Positions 42,451-50,832 of a stretch of DNA of 61,435 nt are shown here, in pieces. Origin of the DNA: Nocardia sp. (GTDB taxonomy: Bacteria; Actinomycetota; Actinomycetes; Mycobacteriales; Mycobacteriaceae); NCBI RefSeq assembly GCF_025465275.1, contig NZ_JAODNK010000191.1:1-61435 (forward strand). Direction: 5' to 3'. The notes below the pieces were generated by a model. It did no database searches and had not been told where the DNA came from. It was given only the letters and a program-made list of their open reading frames with translations. Every line of letters starts with the position of its first letter. Position 1 is the stretch's first letter. The position numbers and the translations under genes were made by a program.

Positions 42451-44213
42451 AGATCATCGGCCGAGCGCTGTGCGTGCTCGGTGTTGTTGTCACCGCGCTG
42501 TGGGTCGGGGTGGCGTCGGCTGCCGCGCATGCGGTGCTGGTGGGTTCCGATCCGGCGTACGGGGCGACGGTGCAGCATGCGCCAGAATGGGTTTCGCTGA
42601 CTTTCGACGAGCCGGTGACAGCGGCGCAGCATGCGGTGACGGTCGCCGATCGAGATGGCGTGCGGGCCGATACCGGCGGGGTGACGACCGCCGACGGCGG
42701 GCGCACGGTGGTCGTGCCGCTGCGCTCCGGGCTGCCCGACGGGACCTATTTGCTGGGCTGGTCGCTGCTGTCGGCGGACGGGCATGTGGTGGCGGGGTCG
42801 ATCGTCTTCGGCATCGGGACGCCGCCGGACCTGTCGCTGACCGCCGCGCCGCCGGATCCGCTGGTGGCGGCGCTGGACACAGTGGTTCGGCTGCTCACTG
42901 GGCTGGGTTACACGGGAGTCGCACTGGCCGTGGGGGTTCCGCTGGCGGCCCGGCTGGTCTGGCGGGAGGGATTACGGGGCCGTGGGATTCTGCAACTCAC
43001 CCGAATCGGCGCGGTCGCCGTGGTGGTGGCGTCATTGCTGATCTTCGCCGCCACCCCAGGACGGCTCGCCGGAGCGGCCGGATGGGGTGAGCCGCACGTC
43101 TGGGTGCAGTCGGCGACCTCGATACTCGGCACGGCCGCGCTCGTCCGCGCCGCCGCCGCGGTGCTGCTGGCGATCGGCTGGTGGTACTGGGCGCAGTCAT
43201 CGCACGATTCCGGTGCGCCGCTGTCCGGAATCCGGCGAAACCAGGTGGAGCGCGGTCAGTGTGGATCCCGGCCAAAAGCATGCCGGGATGACGGAGGGCG
43301 ATATCGCGCGTACAAGGTCAGTGGGTGGGTGCCGGCAGGGTGGGGGCAGTGGCCCCCGGTCATCGCGGTGGCCGCTGGAGCTGTGGTGGCTGCGACGGCG
43401 GTGTCCGGGCATGCGGTGGCGGGGGAGTATCGCTGGGCTGCGGTGGGTTCGACGGTATTGCACCTGGTCGGAATGTCGGTGTGGGTCGGTGGAGTAGCGA
43501 TCGTGCTGCTGGTGTGGCGGACGCCCGGCCGTGCGGCGGTGGTGCGTCGGTTCGGCCCGGTGGCTGCGGGGGCTGTTGCGCTGGTAGTGGTCACGGGCAT
43601 ATTCCAGTCGTGGCGGGCGGTGAGTCCGCTTGCGGCGCTGTGGAGTACGTCGTGGGGGTTGCTGCTGTTGCTGAAACTGGCGTTGGTGGGAGCAGCGGCC
43701 GGTACTGCGCTGGTGGCTCGGCGGGTCAGCCGGTCTGAAGTACCGGCGTCCTCTGATATGCGGCGGCACAAGAGATCCGGGGCGCTGCTTCGGATCGAAT
43801 TCGGCGTACAGGTGGCCGTGCTCGTGGTGAGCGCGTTGTTGACCGGGGTGGCACCGGCTCGGGAGACCTACGATCCGGCGACCGCTCTGAATGCGCAGCT
43901 GGGCCCCCTGAGCGCCGCGGTGGCGGTGGATGGCGCGCATACCGGGCGGCAGGAATTCACTGTGCACCTGCGGGATTCGCAGGGCGTTCCGGCCGGTGCG
44001 CTGGAACTGAGTGCCCGCCTGGTGCGCGGCGACGGCCGGATCGGCTCTATCGAGGTGCCTTTCCGGCGTGTGGAGCCTGTCGAGCTGGGACCGGATTACT
44101 TTGTCTCCCAGCCTGTTCAGGTTCCACTCGCCGGCGATTGGCAGTTGCGGCTCACTGTGGCTGTGGATCGGACGAACGCCTATGCCGCCACCTTGCCCTA
44201 TCGGGTGTGGTGA
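42447..44213 (+). CDS. CopC-CopD copper transport fusion
   Basis: A 588-residue membrane protein. A signal sequence leads to the CopC domain with the N-terminal His (AAAHAVLVGSDPA) and the typical LTFDEPV and GWSLLSADGHVVAGS segments. Then come about eight membrane helices of CopD, with His in SGHAVAGEY and LHLVGMSVWVGG, and a C-terminal soluble domain. It takes copper into the cell in this family. Around residues 255-300 a loop contains an in-frame copy of a dispersed palindrome (43259-43294), giving the odd segment QCGSRPKACRDDGG. The GTG start at 42447 overlaps the ycnI-like stop; 42432 is an alternative. Confidence 0.88.
   Translation: MKIIGRALCVLGVVVTALWVGVASAAAHAVLVGSDPAYGATVQHAPEWVSLTFDEPVTAAQHAVTVADRDGVRADTGGVTTADGGRTVVVPLRSGLPDGTYLLGWSLLSADGHVVAGSIVFGIGTPPDLSLTAAPPDPLVAALDTVVRLLTGLGYTGVALAVGVPLAARLVWREGLRGRGILQLTRIGAVAVVVASLLIFAATPGRLAGAAGWGEPHVWVQSATSILGTAALVRAAAAVLLAIGWWYWAQSSHDSGAPLSGIRRNQVERGQCGSRPKACRDDGGRYRAYKVSGWVPAGWGQWPPVIAVAAGAVVAATAVSGHAVAGEYRWAAVGSTVLHLVGMSVWVGGVAIVLLVWRTPGRAAVVRRFGPVAAGAVALVVVTGIFQSWRAVSPLAALWSTSWGLLLLLKLALVGAAAGTALVARRVSRSEVPASSDMRRHKRSGALLRIEFGVQVAVLVVSALLTGVAPARETYDPATALNAQLGPLSAAVAVDGAHTGRQEFTVHLRDSQGVPAGALELSARLVRGDGRIGSIEVPFRRVEPVELGPDYFVSQPVQVPLAGDWQLRLTVAVDRTNAYAATLPYRVW
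43259..43294. repeat. dispersed palindromic element, copy 1, inside copCD
   Basis: A 36-base sequence with arms atcccggc and gccgggat around caaaagcat. It is nearly identical to the copies at 59974-60009 (reverse) and 60032-60066. An additional hairpin (gattccgg/ccggaatc) lies just upstream at 43206-43232. Confidence 0.85.
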
Positions 44214-44225
44214 CGGCAGGCGCGA

Positions 44226-45290
44226 TCAGGAGACCAGGCCGCGGCCGGTGGTCAGGGGCAGATCGGTGGCGGTCAGCAGGCCGGGGCGGGCCTGGACCAC
44301 CGCGGGGACGGCGCTGACCAGGCGGGCCGCGGTACCCACAACGCCTGCTTCGGCGTGGTCACCATTGCTGTAGAGCTGCAGGTCGAGCAGGTAATCGGGT
44401 TCGCCCTCGATTTCGACTCGGTAGCAACCCTTTCCGGCGGGTTGGGGCCAGTCGGGGGCGAGATCGGGGTGCAGCCGGGTGACGTGTTCGAGAGTGAGGA
44501 TCTCGCGGTCCCCACGGACGCCGTGCACCTGGAATCGCAGGGCGGCAGCGGTGCCGACGGCAATGGTGCGCTTGCCGACAAGGAGCTCTTCGGTGGCGGG
44601 AAGCCGCTCGAAATGCTGTGTGACGGAATCCAGTTCGATATCCAGTGCGTCCGCGAGCTGGCGGATGACACTGCCCCAGGCGAGCGTGAGAATGCCCGGC
44701 TGCAGCAGCATGGGCAGCTCGTCGAGCGCGCTGCCGAAGCCCATGATGTCGAACACGACCTTGGGGTTGTCATAGGTCGAGTAGTCCATGATCTCCGAGC
44801 AGATGACCTTGTCGATGCGCTCGGAGCCACTCGAAAGCAGTAGCGGCAGCCAATCATTGGCCCAGCCGGGGTCTATGCCGTTCACCCACAGGGAGGCATT
44901 GCCCTCGATCGCGGCTTCGATGATCGGGTTGATGGCCTCGTCCGGCAGTGTGCCGTAAGGGAATTGCAGGAAGACGGGGCTGCTGGAGACCACATTGATG
45001 CCGGCGCGGAGGAAGGTTTTCAGGTCTTCCACCGCCTCCATCAGCCGGTCGTCGGCCATGGCGGTGTGGATGATGCAGTCCGGCTTCAGGTCGATGAGGG
45101 CCTGGGCGTCATTGGTTGCGAGAACACCGGTTTCGTGGTCGAGGCCCGCGAGTTCGCCGGCATCCTTACCGGCTTTGGCGTCGCTGGACACCCAGACGCC
45201 GACAAGTTCGAGCTCCGGCCGGGCGATGATGGAACGCAGGGCACGGTGCCCGACATTGCCTGTGCTCCACTGGACTACGCGATACTTCAC
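44226..45290 (-). CDS. NAD(P)H-dependent amine dehydrogenase/DAP reductase-like protein
   Basis: A 354-residue oxidoreductase with an N-terminal Rossmann fold (VVQWSTGNVGHRALR) and a large C-terminal catalytic domain of the dihydrodipicolinate-reductase-like/2,4-diaminopentanoate dehydrogenase-like family. The GTG at 45290 has GGAGTCTCCT upstream; the frame runs far further but enters the neighbouring gene. It lies 13 bases after the SDR gene, so the two form an operon. The substrate is unknown. Many such genes in actinobacteria accompany lipid or steroid breakdown genes. Confidence 0.8.
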   Translation of the reverse strand: MKYRVVQWSTGNVGHRALRSIIARPELELVGVWVSSDAKAGKDAGELAGLDHETGVLATNDAQALIDLKPDCIIHTAMADDRLMEAVEDLKTFLRAGINVVSSSPVFLQFPYGTLPDEAINPIIEAAIEGNASLWVNGIDPGWANDWLPLLLSSGSERIDKVICSEIMDYSTYDNPKVVFDIMGFGSALDELPMLLQPGILTLAWGSVIRQLADALDIELDSVTQHFERLPATEELLVGKRTIAVGTAAALRFQVHGVRGDREILTLEHVTRLHPDLAPDWPQPAGKGCYRVEIEGEPDYLLDLQLYSNGDHAEAGVVGTAARLVSAVPAVVQARPGLLTATDLPLTTGRGLVS

Positions 45291-45303
45291 AGGAGACTCC
45301 GGT

Positions 45304-46092
45304 TCACAGGTCGGGGAGGCCGAGTTCGAGGTTGGGCGCTTCGATGCCGCCGTCGACCTCGAGGATCTTGCCGGTGATGTAGCCGCCGGCCGGTGAGCAG
45401 AGGAAGACGATGGCGGCGGCGATTTCCCACGGCTCGCCGAGGCGGCGCAGCGGGGTGGCGCCCTCCATGCGGGCCTTGATCTCCGGTTGCTGTGCAACGA
45501 TTTCCAGCGCGGAGGTGAGGACCGAGCCGACCGCGATGGCATTGACCCGAATGCGCGGGGACAGGTCGGTGGCGGCCATGCGGGTCCAGTGCGCGAGCGC
45601 CGCTTTGGCGGTGCCGTAGGCGAGGAAACCGCGACCGGGCGAGCGGCCCATCATCGAGGAGATGCTGACCACGGAGCCGCCGCCGGTCTTCAACATGTGC
45701 GGGACCGCGGCTTGGGTAAGTGCGTGTGCGGTGGACACATTGAAGCGGAAGGCGTCCTCGAGGAATTCGGGGGATGTGGTGGTGAAGGTATTGGGCATAG
45801 TGCCGCCGACATTGTTGACGACGATATCGATGCGGCCGAGTTCGGCCGCGGCGGTTTCGGCGAAGGCGGTGACGGTGGAGAGGTCCGACAGGTCGCAGGG
45901 GACCGTGACGGCGCGGCGGCCCAGGGCGCGGATCTTGCCGGCGACCTCTTCGAGTTGTTCGGGGGTGCGGGCGGCGAGGGCGACATCGGCGCCCGCTTCG
46001 GCCAGCGCCAGTGCGGTGGCGGCGCCGATGCCGCGGCCGGCGCCGGTGACGACGGCAACGCGGCCGTCCAGTCGGAAGGTATCCAGGATCAT
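45304..46092 (-). CDS. short-chain dehydrogenase/reductase
   Basis: A 262-residue classical SDR. The cofactor loop is TGAGRGIG, the structural motif is NNVGG (NNAG-type), the catalytic Ser is in SISSMMG, and the catalytic Tyr and Lys are in YGTAK. The ATG at 46092 is supported by an AAGGGA-like site; an upstream start at 46125 is less likely. It heads an operon with the amine dehydrogenase-like gene and diverges from a TetR gene, which probably represses it. Substrate unknown. Confidence 0.9.
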   Translation of the reverse strand: MILDTFRLDGRVAVVTGAGRGIGAATALALAEAGADVALAARTPEQLEEVAGKIRALGRRAVTVPCDLSDLSTVTAFAETAAAELGRIDIVVNNVGGTMPNTFTTTSPEFLEDAFRFNVSTAHALTQAAVPHMLKTGGGSVVSISSMMGRSPGRGFLAYGTAKAALAHWTRMAATDLSPRIRVNAIAVGSVLTSALEIVAQQPEIKARMEGATPLRRLGEPWEIAAAIVFLCSPAGGYITGKILEVDGGIEAPNLELGLPDL

Positions 46093-46238
46093 CGGGTGCA
46101 GTCCCTTATTAGTGATGGCAGTCACTCAGAGCTTTAAGAAATCATGCTTAACTGTCAAGGACGAGTTCTTTACGGGCTGGTGGACGGCTACTCTGCACCT
46201 GTGACGGCGTGTGCGGTGGGACCGAGGGAGGGATTCGC

Positions 46239-46865
46239 GTGGCGGTGACCGAGGCGCGGGAGCGGATCATCCTGGCGGCCGAGCGCCTGATCGCCGAGCG
46301 CGGGCAGGCGGTGCCGCTGCGCGATATCGCGGCCGCCGCCGGGCAGCGGAACAATTCGGCCATCCAGTACCACTTCGGATCGCGCGACGGGCTCATCGAA
46401 GCCGTGGTCGAGCTGCGGATGGCGACTCTCGAGGTGCGGCGGCTGGAATTGCTCGCCGAACAGGTGGGAGCGGGCGCAGGCGTGCACGCGCTGGTGGAGG
46501 CACTGGTGGTGCCCATGTTCGAACTCAGTGAACGGCACGGCAGCAACCACTACGCGCGATTCCTCGAACAGATCCACACCCATCCGGCCGTCACCGACGC
46601 CTCCAATCTGGACAGCGAACAGCGCACCTCGGTCCGGGTGATCATGCAGCGCCTCGACGACGAAATGACCGAACTGCCGCCCCGCCTGCGCGTGCACCGG
46701 CTACGGGCGCTCCCCACCATGCTTTTCGCGCTCCTGGCCGATCACGAGCGCGCCGTGGAAGCGGGCCGCGTCGCCGCCGGTGAGGTCAGCGCCTGGGCGG
46801 AGACCATCGACATGCTCGCCGGCGCTCTCACCGCACCCGCCAGCGAGCGCGCCCCGATCCGCTGA
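46239..46865 (+). CDS. TetR-family transcriptional regulator
   Basis: A 208-residue regulator with a GTG start at 46239 behind GAGGGAGGG. The helix-turn-helix is in IILAAERLIAERGQAVPLRD and AGQRNNSAIQYHFGSRDGLI, where the QRNNSA pattern is typical of one TetR subgroup linked to acyl or steroid metabolism. The C-terminal half is the ligand domain. It diverges from the SDR-reductase operon and is likely its repressor. Confidence 0.9.
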   Translation: MAVTEARERIILAAERLIAERGQAVPLRDIAAAAGQRNNSAIQYHFGSRDGLIEAVVELRMATLEVRRLELLAEQVGAGAGVHALVEALVVPMFELSERHGSNHYARFLEQIHTHPAVTDASNLDSEQRTSVRVIMQRLDDEMTELPPRLRVHRLRALPTMLFALLADHERAVEAGRVAAGEVSAWAETIDMLAGALTAPASERAPIR

Positions 46866-46884
46866 AAGCCACTCCGGCATAACA

Positions 46885-46925
46885 CGATCGGCCCAGCTCG
46901 AAGGATGTCCGAGCCGGGCTGATCG
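46885..46925. terminator. bidirectional hairpin between convergent genes
   Basis: A 16-base stem with one G-T pair and one mismatch (46885-46900 with 46910-46925) between the TetR gene and the convergent repeat-protein gene. Confidence 0.65.
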
Positions 46926-46941
46926 CCGAAAACCGCTGTTC

Positions 46942-48108
46942 CTACTGCTGATACCCGGACGGCGGATAGCTCTGCCGCGCAGGCGGCGGAAACCCCTGCT
47001 GCGGCTGGGAGTACTCCGGCGACTCCTGGTACCCGCCGCCCTGACCCGAGTACCCCTGCTGCACAGGTGGCGTCGACGGCACCTGAGTGTGCGCCACCGG
47101 CGCCGCGTAATTCGACTGCGGCGCATAACCACCCGGCTGTCCTGGGTAACCCTGCTGGGCGGGCGTATCGGAGTAGCCCTGCGGCGCAGAATAACCCTGC
47201 GGCGCCCCTTGCCCAGAGAATCCCGCCTGGGCGGCCTGACCTGCGAAACCCTGCGAGCCCTGGTAATCGTTCTGTGCCACCTGCCCCGAGAAACCTTGCG
47301 GTGCATACTGCCCTGCATAGCCCTGCAGCGCGGGTTGCCCCGAGAACCCCTGGGAAGGCGCAGCGGAATAGCCCTGCTGCACAGGCGGGGCGGCGGCATA
47401 GCCTGGCTGCGCGGATTGGCCGGGCTGGCTCGAGAAGCCTGCGGCCGCGGGTTGGCCCGCAAAGTCTTGCGGGGGAGGCGATGGGGAGTAGCCCTGGTAC
47501 ACGGGCTGTGCGGACGAGCCGGGCTGGCTCGAGAAGTTGGACTGGGCGGGCTGACCGGCGGCGCTCGGCTTGGCTGGTTGGCTCGAGAAGTCTTGTGGGG
47601 CAAACGGGGTGTTGTAGGCCGGCTGCGCGGACTGGGCGGGCTGACCGGTGACGCTCGGCTTGGCTGGTTGGCCCGAGAATTCTTGCGGGGCAAACGGGGT
47701 GTTGTAGGCCGGCTGCGCGGACTGGGCGGGCTGACCGGCGGCGCTCGGCTTGGCTGGTTGGCCCGAGAAGTCTTGCGGGGCATACGTGATGGCATAGCTA
47801 GGCTGGGCCGGCTGGGTGGGGAAGCCGGGTTGGGCGGGCTGGGCTGAGAAGTCTGGCAGGGCTGGGTGGGGTGGGTAGCCCTGGGGTGGGAGGTTCGGGT
47901 CGAACTGTTCGGGCTGTGGGGTGGTGTCCTTCTTCTTGAAGATGAAGTAGATGGCTGCGGCGATGAGGACTAGGACGAGGACGCCCAGTAGGCCGAACAT
48001 ATTGCCGATGATTCGGCCGCCTACCTTGGCGAGGATGATGATGGCGAGTGCGCCGACGGCTGCGGAGGCGCGGGCGATCTTGCTTCCGCCGGTTTGATCT
48101 TGGCTCAT
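46942..48108 (-). CDS. membrane protein with long Pro/Gln/Gly/Tyr-rich repeat tail
   Basis: A 388-residue protein. The ATG at 48108 follows GGGGGAGTTCC. The first 60 residues hold two close hydrophobic segments (VGALAIIILAKVGG and LLGVLVLVLIAAAIYFIF), then KKKD, so most of the protein is probably cytosolic if that positive end stays inside. The remaining 320 residues are low-complexity, with repeats such as QPAKPSAAGQPAQSAQPAY and many QGY/QGF units. Three 90-bp DNA repeats encode 30-residue units. Such tails often form disordered, condensing or wall-interacting regions. Function unknown. Confidence 0.75.
   Translation of the reverse strand: MSQDQTGGSKIARASAAVGALAIIILAKVGGRIIGNMFGLLGVLVLVLIAAAIYFIFKKKDTTPQPEQFDPNLPPQGYPPHPALPDFSAQPAQPGFPTQPAQPSYAITYAPQDFSGQPAKPSAAGQPAQSAQPAYNTPFAPQEFSGQPAKPSVTGQPAQSAQPAYNTPFAPQDFSSQPAKPSAAGQPAQSNFSSQPGSSAQPVYQGYSPSPPPQDFAGQPAAAGFSSQPGQSAQPGYAAAPPVQQGYSAAPSQGFSGQPALQGYAGQYAPQGFSGQVAQNDYQGSQGFAGQAAQAGFSGQGAPQGYSAPQGYSDTPAQQGYPGQPGGYAPQSNYAAPVAHTQVPSTPPVQQGYSGQGGGYQESPEYSQPQQGFPPPARQSYPPSGYQQ
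47551..47820 (-). repeat. three 90-bp tandem repeats inside the repeat protein
   Basis: Units begin at 47551, 47641 and 47731 with very few differences. 90 bases encode 30 residues, so copy number can change without shifting the frame. Confidence 0.9.
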
Positions 48109-48323
48109 GAGGTGGAACTCCCCCGATCGAAAACTGTTGCGGGGGGAGCATACCCACGGTTCTGGACGAGTGTGCATGACTGTTCGGCCAGCTCACCGCG
48201 CCATCGGACATATCGGACAATGCTGTCCGGAGCTGTCGGCGATGCTGTCTGCTGACGCCTCGCGGGGGTGCGAAGTTGGTTGTGATCTGGCAGGTTGCGG
48301 TGGCCGCGACTACCGTTGTTCGG

Positions 48324-48773
48324 GTGTACACCGCTCCCGCGACCGAGGTCGAATCCGCCGCTCGCCCCAGATGGCTGGGCGTGGGTTTGCCGTTGCTCGC
48401 GGGGGGTGCGGTGGCGGGGGGACTGGCGCTGCTGCACTTTCGGGATCCGCATGTGCAGGGGGCGTACGGGTTCTGCCCGTTCAAGGAATTGACCGGGTAC
48501 TGGTGCCCCGGGTGTGGCGGGTTGCGCGGGCTGCACAATCTCACCGAGGGGCATGTGGTCGATGCCCTGCACAGCAATGTGCTGATTCTGCCGCTGCTGC
48601 TGGCTTTTGTCGGCTGGATGGCCGCTTCGCTGGTGTACGGCTGGCAGGGGAAGCCGATACCGCGGTTGCCGAAGGTGCTGCCGAAGCCCGCGCTCTGGGT
48701 GATGCTGGCGCTGGCTCTCCTATATACCGTGTTCCGCAATACACCGTGGGGAACGTGGCTGGCCCCGGTGTAA
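48324..48773 (+). CDS. DUF2752 membrane protein
   Basis: A 149-residue membrane protein with three hydrophobic segments (about residues 18-35, 80-100 and 120-135). It carries the family motif CPGCGGLRG after GYWC, a cysteine pair of unknown role. The start is uncertain: a GTG at 48324 is used here, but the frame is open from a TTG at 48276. It diverges from the repeat-tail protein gene across about 215 bases. No function is established for the family. Confidence 0.75.
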   Translation: MYTAPATEVESAARPRWLGVGLPLLAGGAVAGGLALLHFRDPHVQGAYGFCPFKELTGYWCPGCGGLRGLHNLTEGHVVDALHSNVLILPLLLAFVGWMAASLVYGWQGKPIPRLPKVLPKPALWVMLALALLYTVFRNTPWGTWLAPV

Positions 48774-48864
48774 TCCGCCGCGCCGACCTGTCGGTGTCCG
48801 GCCTGCTCGCTAGGTCCGGCGTGCCTGTTCGCGTAATTCCCGACAATGCGGGCATGCTCTCGAT

Positions 48865-49050
48865 ATGAGTGATTCTCTGAAGGACCGCGTGCGAGCGAAG
48901 CTGATCCGCCAGCTCGCGGAGGACGGGCCGGACCCGGAACGCGATGACGGACGCCAGCTTTCGGTCCAGGACGACCTGGATCTGCTGAACGCCGTCACCG
49001 ACGATGACCCGTTCGTAGAGGAACTCGCCGAGCGCTACCTGGTGCCCTGA
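48865..49050 (+). CDS. small acidic hypothetical protein
   Basis: A 61-residue frame starting at ATG 48865, charged and acidic in the middle (AEDGPDPERDDGRQLS), with a helical start (SLKDRVRAKLIRQL) and no membrane segment. I recognise no family. No clear ribosome-binding site is seen, so the call is tentative, though its codon use fits the neighbours. Its stop is directly followed by a dispersed 60-bp repeat. Confidence 0.5.
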   Translation: MSDSLKDRVRAKLIRQLAEDGPDPERDDGRQLSVQDDLDLLNAVTDDDPFVEELAERYLVP

Positions 49051-49110
49051 CCCAACTCTGGGGACTCGCGGCTCCACCTCTCTGCGCCGGGGCTACGCCC
49101 CAGAACCCCC
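49051..49110 (+). repeat. 60-bp dispersed repeat, copy 1
   Basis: It starts right after the stop of the 61-residue ORF and matches 54753-54813 closely, sharing gggactcgcggctccacctc and the next ten bases. A small hairpin (ggggctacgcccc) is included. Confidence 0.85.
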
Positions 49111-49171
49111 AGGCCAGCCGGATTGGCCCGAAGCTCGGTGGGGTTCGAGGCTATCGATCTACCGCCACTGA

Positions 49172-50485
49172 TCAGATCGCGCAGGGTGCTCCGCCCTCTG
49201 TACTGCTGCCGAAGGGGCGGGTTTCGGGGGCGGGGTTCCAGTGGCCTTCGGTTTTGGCGTAGGTCCAGGTGGGACCGTTTTCGACGAGGGTTGAGAGGGC
49301 GTCGATCAGGCGGTCTACGGCGGCGGCGGTGCTGCCGAGGCCGATGCTGGCGCGCAGGGCGGCGTCGACGCCGAGGCGGGCCAGCAGGGGGTGGGCGCAG
49401 AAGCGGCCGTCGCGGACGCCGATGCCGTGTTCGGCGGAGAGGTATGCGGCGACCTGGCCGGGTTCGAAACCGTCGACGGTGAAAGCGACAATGCCGACGG
49501 CGTCGGTGCTGTCCCGCCAGATGCGCAGGAAGTTCACGCCCGGAACGGTTTTCAGGCCGTAGCGCAGGCGGTGCGTGAGGTACTGCTCGTGCTCGCGGAC
49601 GGTGGTCTCGTCGAGTTCGGCGAGGGCGTCACAGGCGGCGGCCAGCGCGGCCACGCCCAGCACATTGGGGGAACCGGCTTCGTGCCGCTGCGGGGCGGGC
49701 GCCCATTCGACGCCGTCGGCGGTCACCGAGCGGACCGCGCCGCCGCCCGCGAGGTACGGCTCGGCGGCATCGAGCCAGTCGCGCCGGCCGACCAGCACGC
49801 CCGCACCGAACGGCGCGTACGCCTTGTGCCCGGAGAAGGCCAGGTAGTCGATGCCGCTGGTCTGCAGGTCGATGCGGCGGTGCGGAGCCAGCTGGGCGGC
49901 GTCCACCAGGATCCGGGTGCCGCACTGGTGCGCGATCCAGGCCAGCCGCTCCAGCGGGAGCAGTTCGCCGGTGACGTTCGAGGCTCCCGTAATGGCAAGC
50001 AGCGCAGCGGGTTTGGTGCACAGTTCGGCCACCACGCGCTGGATGGTCTCCTCGATGGTGTCCGCGACCGGCACAACCCGGCGACCATTGCGGGTCCACG
50101 GCAGGAAGTTGGCGTGGTGTTCCACATCGAGGACCACGGTGTCGCCGGGCACGCAGGCCGCGAGCAGGTTCAGCGAATCGGTGGTGTTGCGGGTGAAGAC
50201 CACGACCTGGTCATCGGCGGCATTCAGGAAGCGGGCGACCGAACCACGGGCGGCTTCGTAGCAGTCGGTGGAGACGCGGGAGGCGTAACCGGCGCCGCGG
50301 TGCACGCTGGCGTAGTACGGCAGCAGCTGCTGCACCCGGTCGGTGACCTGCGTCAATGCCGGTGCGCTGGCGGCATAGTCGAAGTTGGCGTAGGTGGTGG
50401 TCCCACCCTGCACGAGGGGTACCTGGAGATCACAACCGGAGACGGTGGCGAGAGCGGCGCAGGACTGGTCGGCAAAAGCAGTCAT
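49172..50485 (-). CDS. class V aminotransferase, cysteine desulfurase-like
   Basis: A 437-residue PLP enzyme of the NifS/SufS/Csd superfamily. The PLP lysine is in FSGHKAYAP and the cofactor Asp and Gln are in LVDAAQLAPH. The active-site Cys region of SufS is not clear; the candidate cysteine in GRFCAHPLL lies where SufS has its catalytic loop, so desulfurase activity is possible. The ATG at 50485 was chosen over a TTG at 50506. A SAM-IV riboswitch lies upstream, which ties expression to S-adenosylmethionine and sulfur metabolism. Confidence 0.85.
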   Translation of the reverse strand: MTAFADQSCAALATVSGCDLQVPLVQGGTTTYANFDYAASAPALTQVTDRVQQLLPYYASVHRGAGYASRVSTDCYEAARGSVARFLNAADDQVVVFTRNTTDSLNLLAACVPGDTVVLDVEHHANFLPWTRNGRRVVPVADTIEETIQRVVAELCTKPAALLAITGASNVTGELLPLERLAWIAHQCGTRILVDAAQLAPHRRIDLQTSGIDYLAFSGHKAYAPFGAGVLVGRRDWLDAAEPYLAGGGAVRSVTADGVEWAPAPQRHEAGSPNVLGVAALAAACDALAELDETTVREHEQYLTHRLRYGLKTVPGVNFLRIWRDSTDAVGIVAFTVDGFEPGQVAAYLSAEHGIGVRDGRFCAHPLLARLGVDAALRASIGLGSTAAAVDRLIDALSTLVENGPTWTYAKTEGHWNPAPETRPFGSSTEGGAPCAI

Positions 50486-50536
50486 CACGAAATCCCATTC
50501 GGGCAAGGGACGCGCGATCAGAAAAAGAGTGATCGA

Positions 50537-50651
50537 GAGTCCGCGCTTGCCGCGCCCGGTCGGGCGGCGGCCCGGTCGTCACCTGGAGCACCCCACCGCG
50601 GAGGAGGGTTGCCGACCAGCTAGCCAGGGCTTGACGCTGGTACTCATGACC
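50537..50651 (-). promoter_or_regulatory. SAM-IV riboswitch
   Basis: Read on the minus strand, 50651 to 50537 matches the SAM-IV class closely as I remember its sequence. The start is GGTCATGAGTACCAGCG, followed by the core GGTCGGCAACCCTCC, GCGGTGGGGTGC and GGTGACGACC closing the first helix, then a hairpin and the 3' pseudoknot part GCGCGGCAAGCGCGG. It ends about 52 bases before the aminotransferase start. SAM binding should lower expression, most likely at translation, as no clear U-run terminator follows. Confidence 0.95.
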
Positions 50652-50832
50652 TGATTTGGAAGGCTTGCAGATTGGCCGCGGTCTTGTCAACCCCTTCCTG
50701 AAAATCATCCGAAAGTTGGAGAGGCAGGACCGCAAAGTTCGAATCGCGAGATCGTTGCTGAAGCGTATGGTCAAAGGGAAGTTAGGGTAGCCAAAGGCGG
50801 GCGCCCCCGGTTCGATCACGAGGAGCTCGACC
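50652..50832. other. divergent region before the heme oxygenase gene
   Basis: 180 bases holding the promoter of the riboswitch RNA (leftward) and of the heme oxygenase gene (rightward). An iron-box-like site is annotated inside it. Confidence 0.45.
50782..50800 (+). promoter_or_regulatory. possible IdeR/DmdR iron box
   Basis: TTAGGGTAGCCAAAGG at 50782 matches the first half of the IdeR box TTAGGTTAGCCTAACCTAA well (12 of the first 17 positions), with a poor right half. It is 33 to 50 bases before heme oxygenase, a known iron-regulated gene type in actinobacteria. Confidence 0.45.
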
